This document shows, piece by piece, positions 6,344 through 6,472 of a stretch of 6,472 bases of DNA; position 1 is the first letter of the stretch, and the number at the start of each line of letters is the position of its first letter. The stretch is from NCBI GenBank assembly GCA_021827445.1, contig JAKAVW010000170.1, positions 1 through 6,472 on the forward strand, written 5' to 3'. The position numbers and the translations under genes are program-made. Under the pieces are notes generated by a model, which made no database searches, was not told where the DNA came from, and saw only the letters and a list, made by a program, of their open reading frames with translations. The DNA is from Pseudomonadota bacterium (GTDB taxonomy: Bacteria; Pseudomonadota; Gammaproteobacteria; Acidithiobacillales; Acidithiobacillaceae).

Positions 6344-6472
6344 ACTGCTCGTGGCGGATGCGCGGCAGCAGTTCGCTGAGGTTGCAGGGGCGGTGCCGGA
6401 TATCCAGTTGCGGGATGATGATGGCCTCCATGCCGAGACGGACGCCACCGGTGGAACCGGGAAGAAGGAACA
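6342..6472 (-). CDS. moaB: Molybdenum cofactor biosynthesis protein MoaB (partial, C-terminal 42 residues)
   Basis: Only the C-terminal 42 residues are present, entering from the right edge. They read [20 protein letters not shown] followed by [22 protein letters not shown] and a TGA. The segments LPGST, a WE/ME-x-II-xPQLD run and RPCN match the C-terminus of the MoaB/Mog family as in E. coli MoaB (MPGST, IIAPQLD, TRPCNF). MoaB-type proteins act on molybdopterin, with adenylylation shown in some members. The frame is not the one that continues into the methyltransferase. It stops 10 bases before that gene, suggesting one transcript. With only the tail visible, MoaB versus MogA rests mainly on the RPCN ending. 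Confidence 0.85.
   Translation of the reverse strand, partial: FLLPGSTGGVRLGMEAIIIPQLDIRHRPCNLSELLPRIRHEQ

Noticed and set aside
6332..6448. N-terminal extension of the methyltransferase frame upstream of 6331
   Set aside because: The extra residues are the out-of-frame reading of the moaB tail; moaB occupies this DNA, and the ATG at 6331 has a good ribosome binding site.

Overview
The window is a tightly packed stretch of bacterial chromosome with every supportable gene on the minus strand, so it reads from right to left. In transcription order it holds: the 3' end of moaB, a small SAM-dependent methyltransferase, an NlpE-type lipoprotein, mnmG (gidA), rsmG (gidB), parA, parB, atpI and the 5' part of atpB. 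The order gidA-gidB-parA-parB-atpI-atpB is the classic gamma/betaproteobacterial arrangement (pseudomonad-like; E. coli lacks the parAB pair). The high GC content and upstream neighbours other than E. coli's oriC/mioC suggest a GC-rich proteobacterium. An Acidithiobacillus-like chromosome is my best guess, from general impression only.

Right part (6472 to 5343): moaB ends 10 bases before the methyltransferase. The methyltransferase overlaps the lipoprotein by 7 bases, and the lipoprotein ends 7 bases before mnmG. Middle (5335 to 2793): mnmG and rsmG, the tRNA U34 and 16S rRNA G527 modification genes, are 5 bases apart. Next (2725 to 1119): parA and parB, the chromosome-segregation pair, are joined by a 4-base GTGA overlap. 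Left part (1118 to 1): a short non-coding gap with a convincing sigma-70-type promoter, then atpI and atpB, which open the F0F1 ATP synthase operon and run off the window.

Only two gaps look regulatory. The rsmG-parA junction carries an imperfect inverted repeat. The parB-atpI junction carries a TTGACG-17-TAGACT promoter and an inverted repeat immediately before the likely atpI start. A near-consensus parS (ParB-binding) sequence lies in the last codons of mnmG, about 1.5 kb upstream of parB, and is the most interesting non-coding signal. No tRNA, rRNA, CRISPR array, insertion sequence, prophage gene or toxin-antitoxin pair is visible. I see no convincing undescribed system here. The least ordinary content is the methyltransferase and NlpE-like lipoprotein lying between moaB and mnmG.
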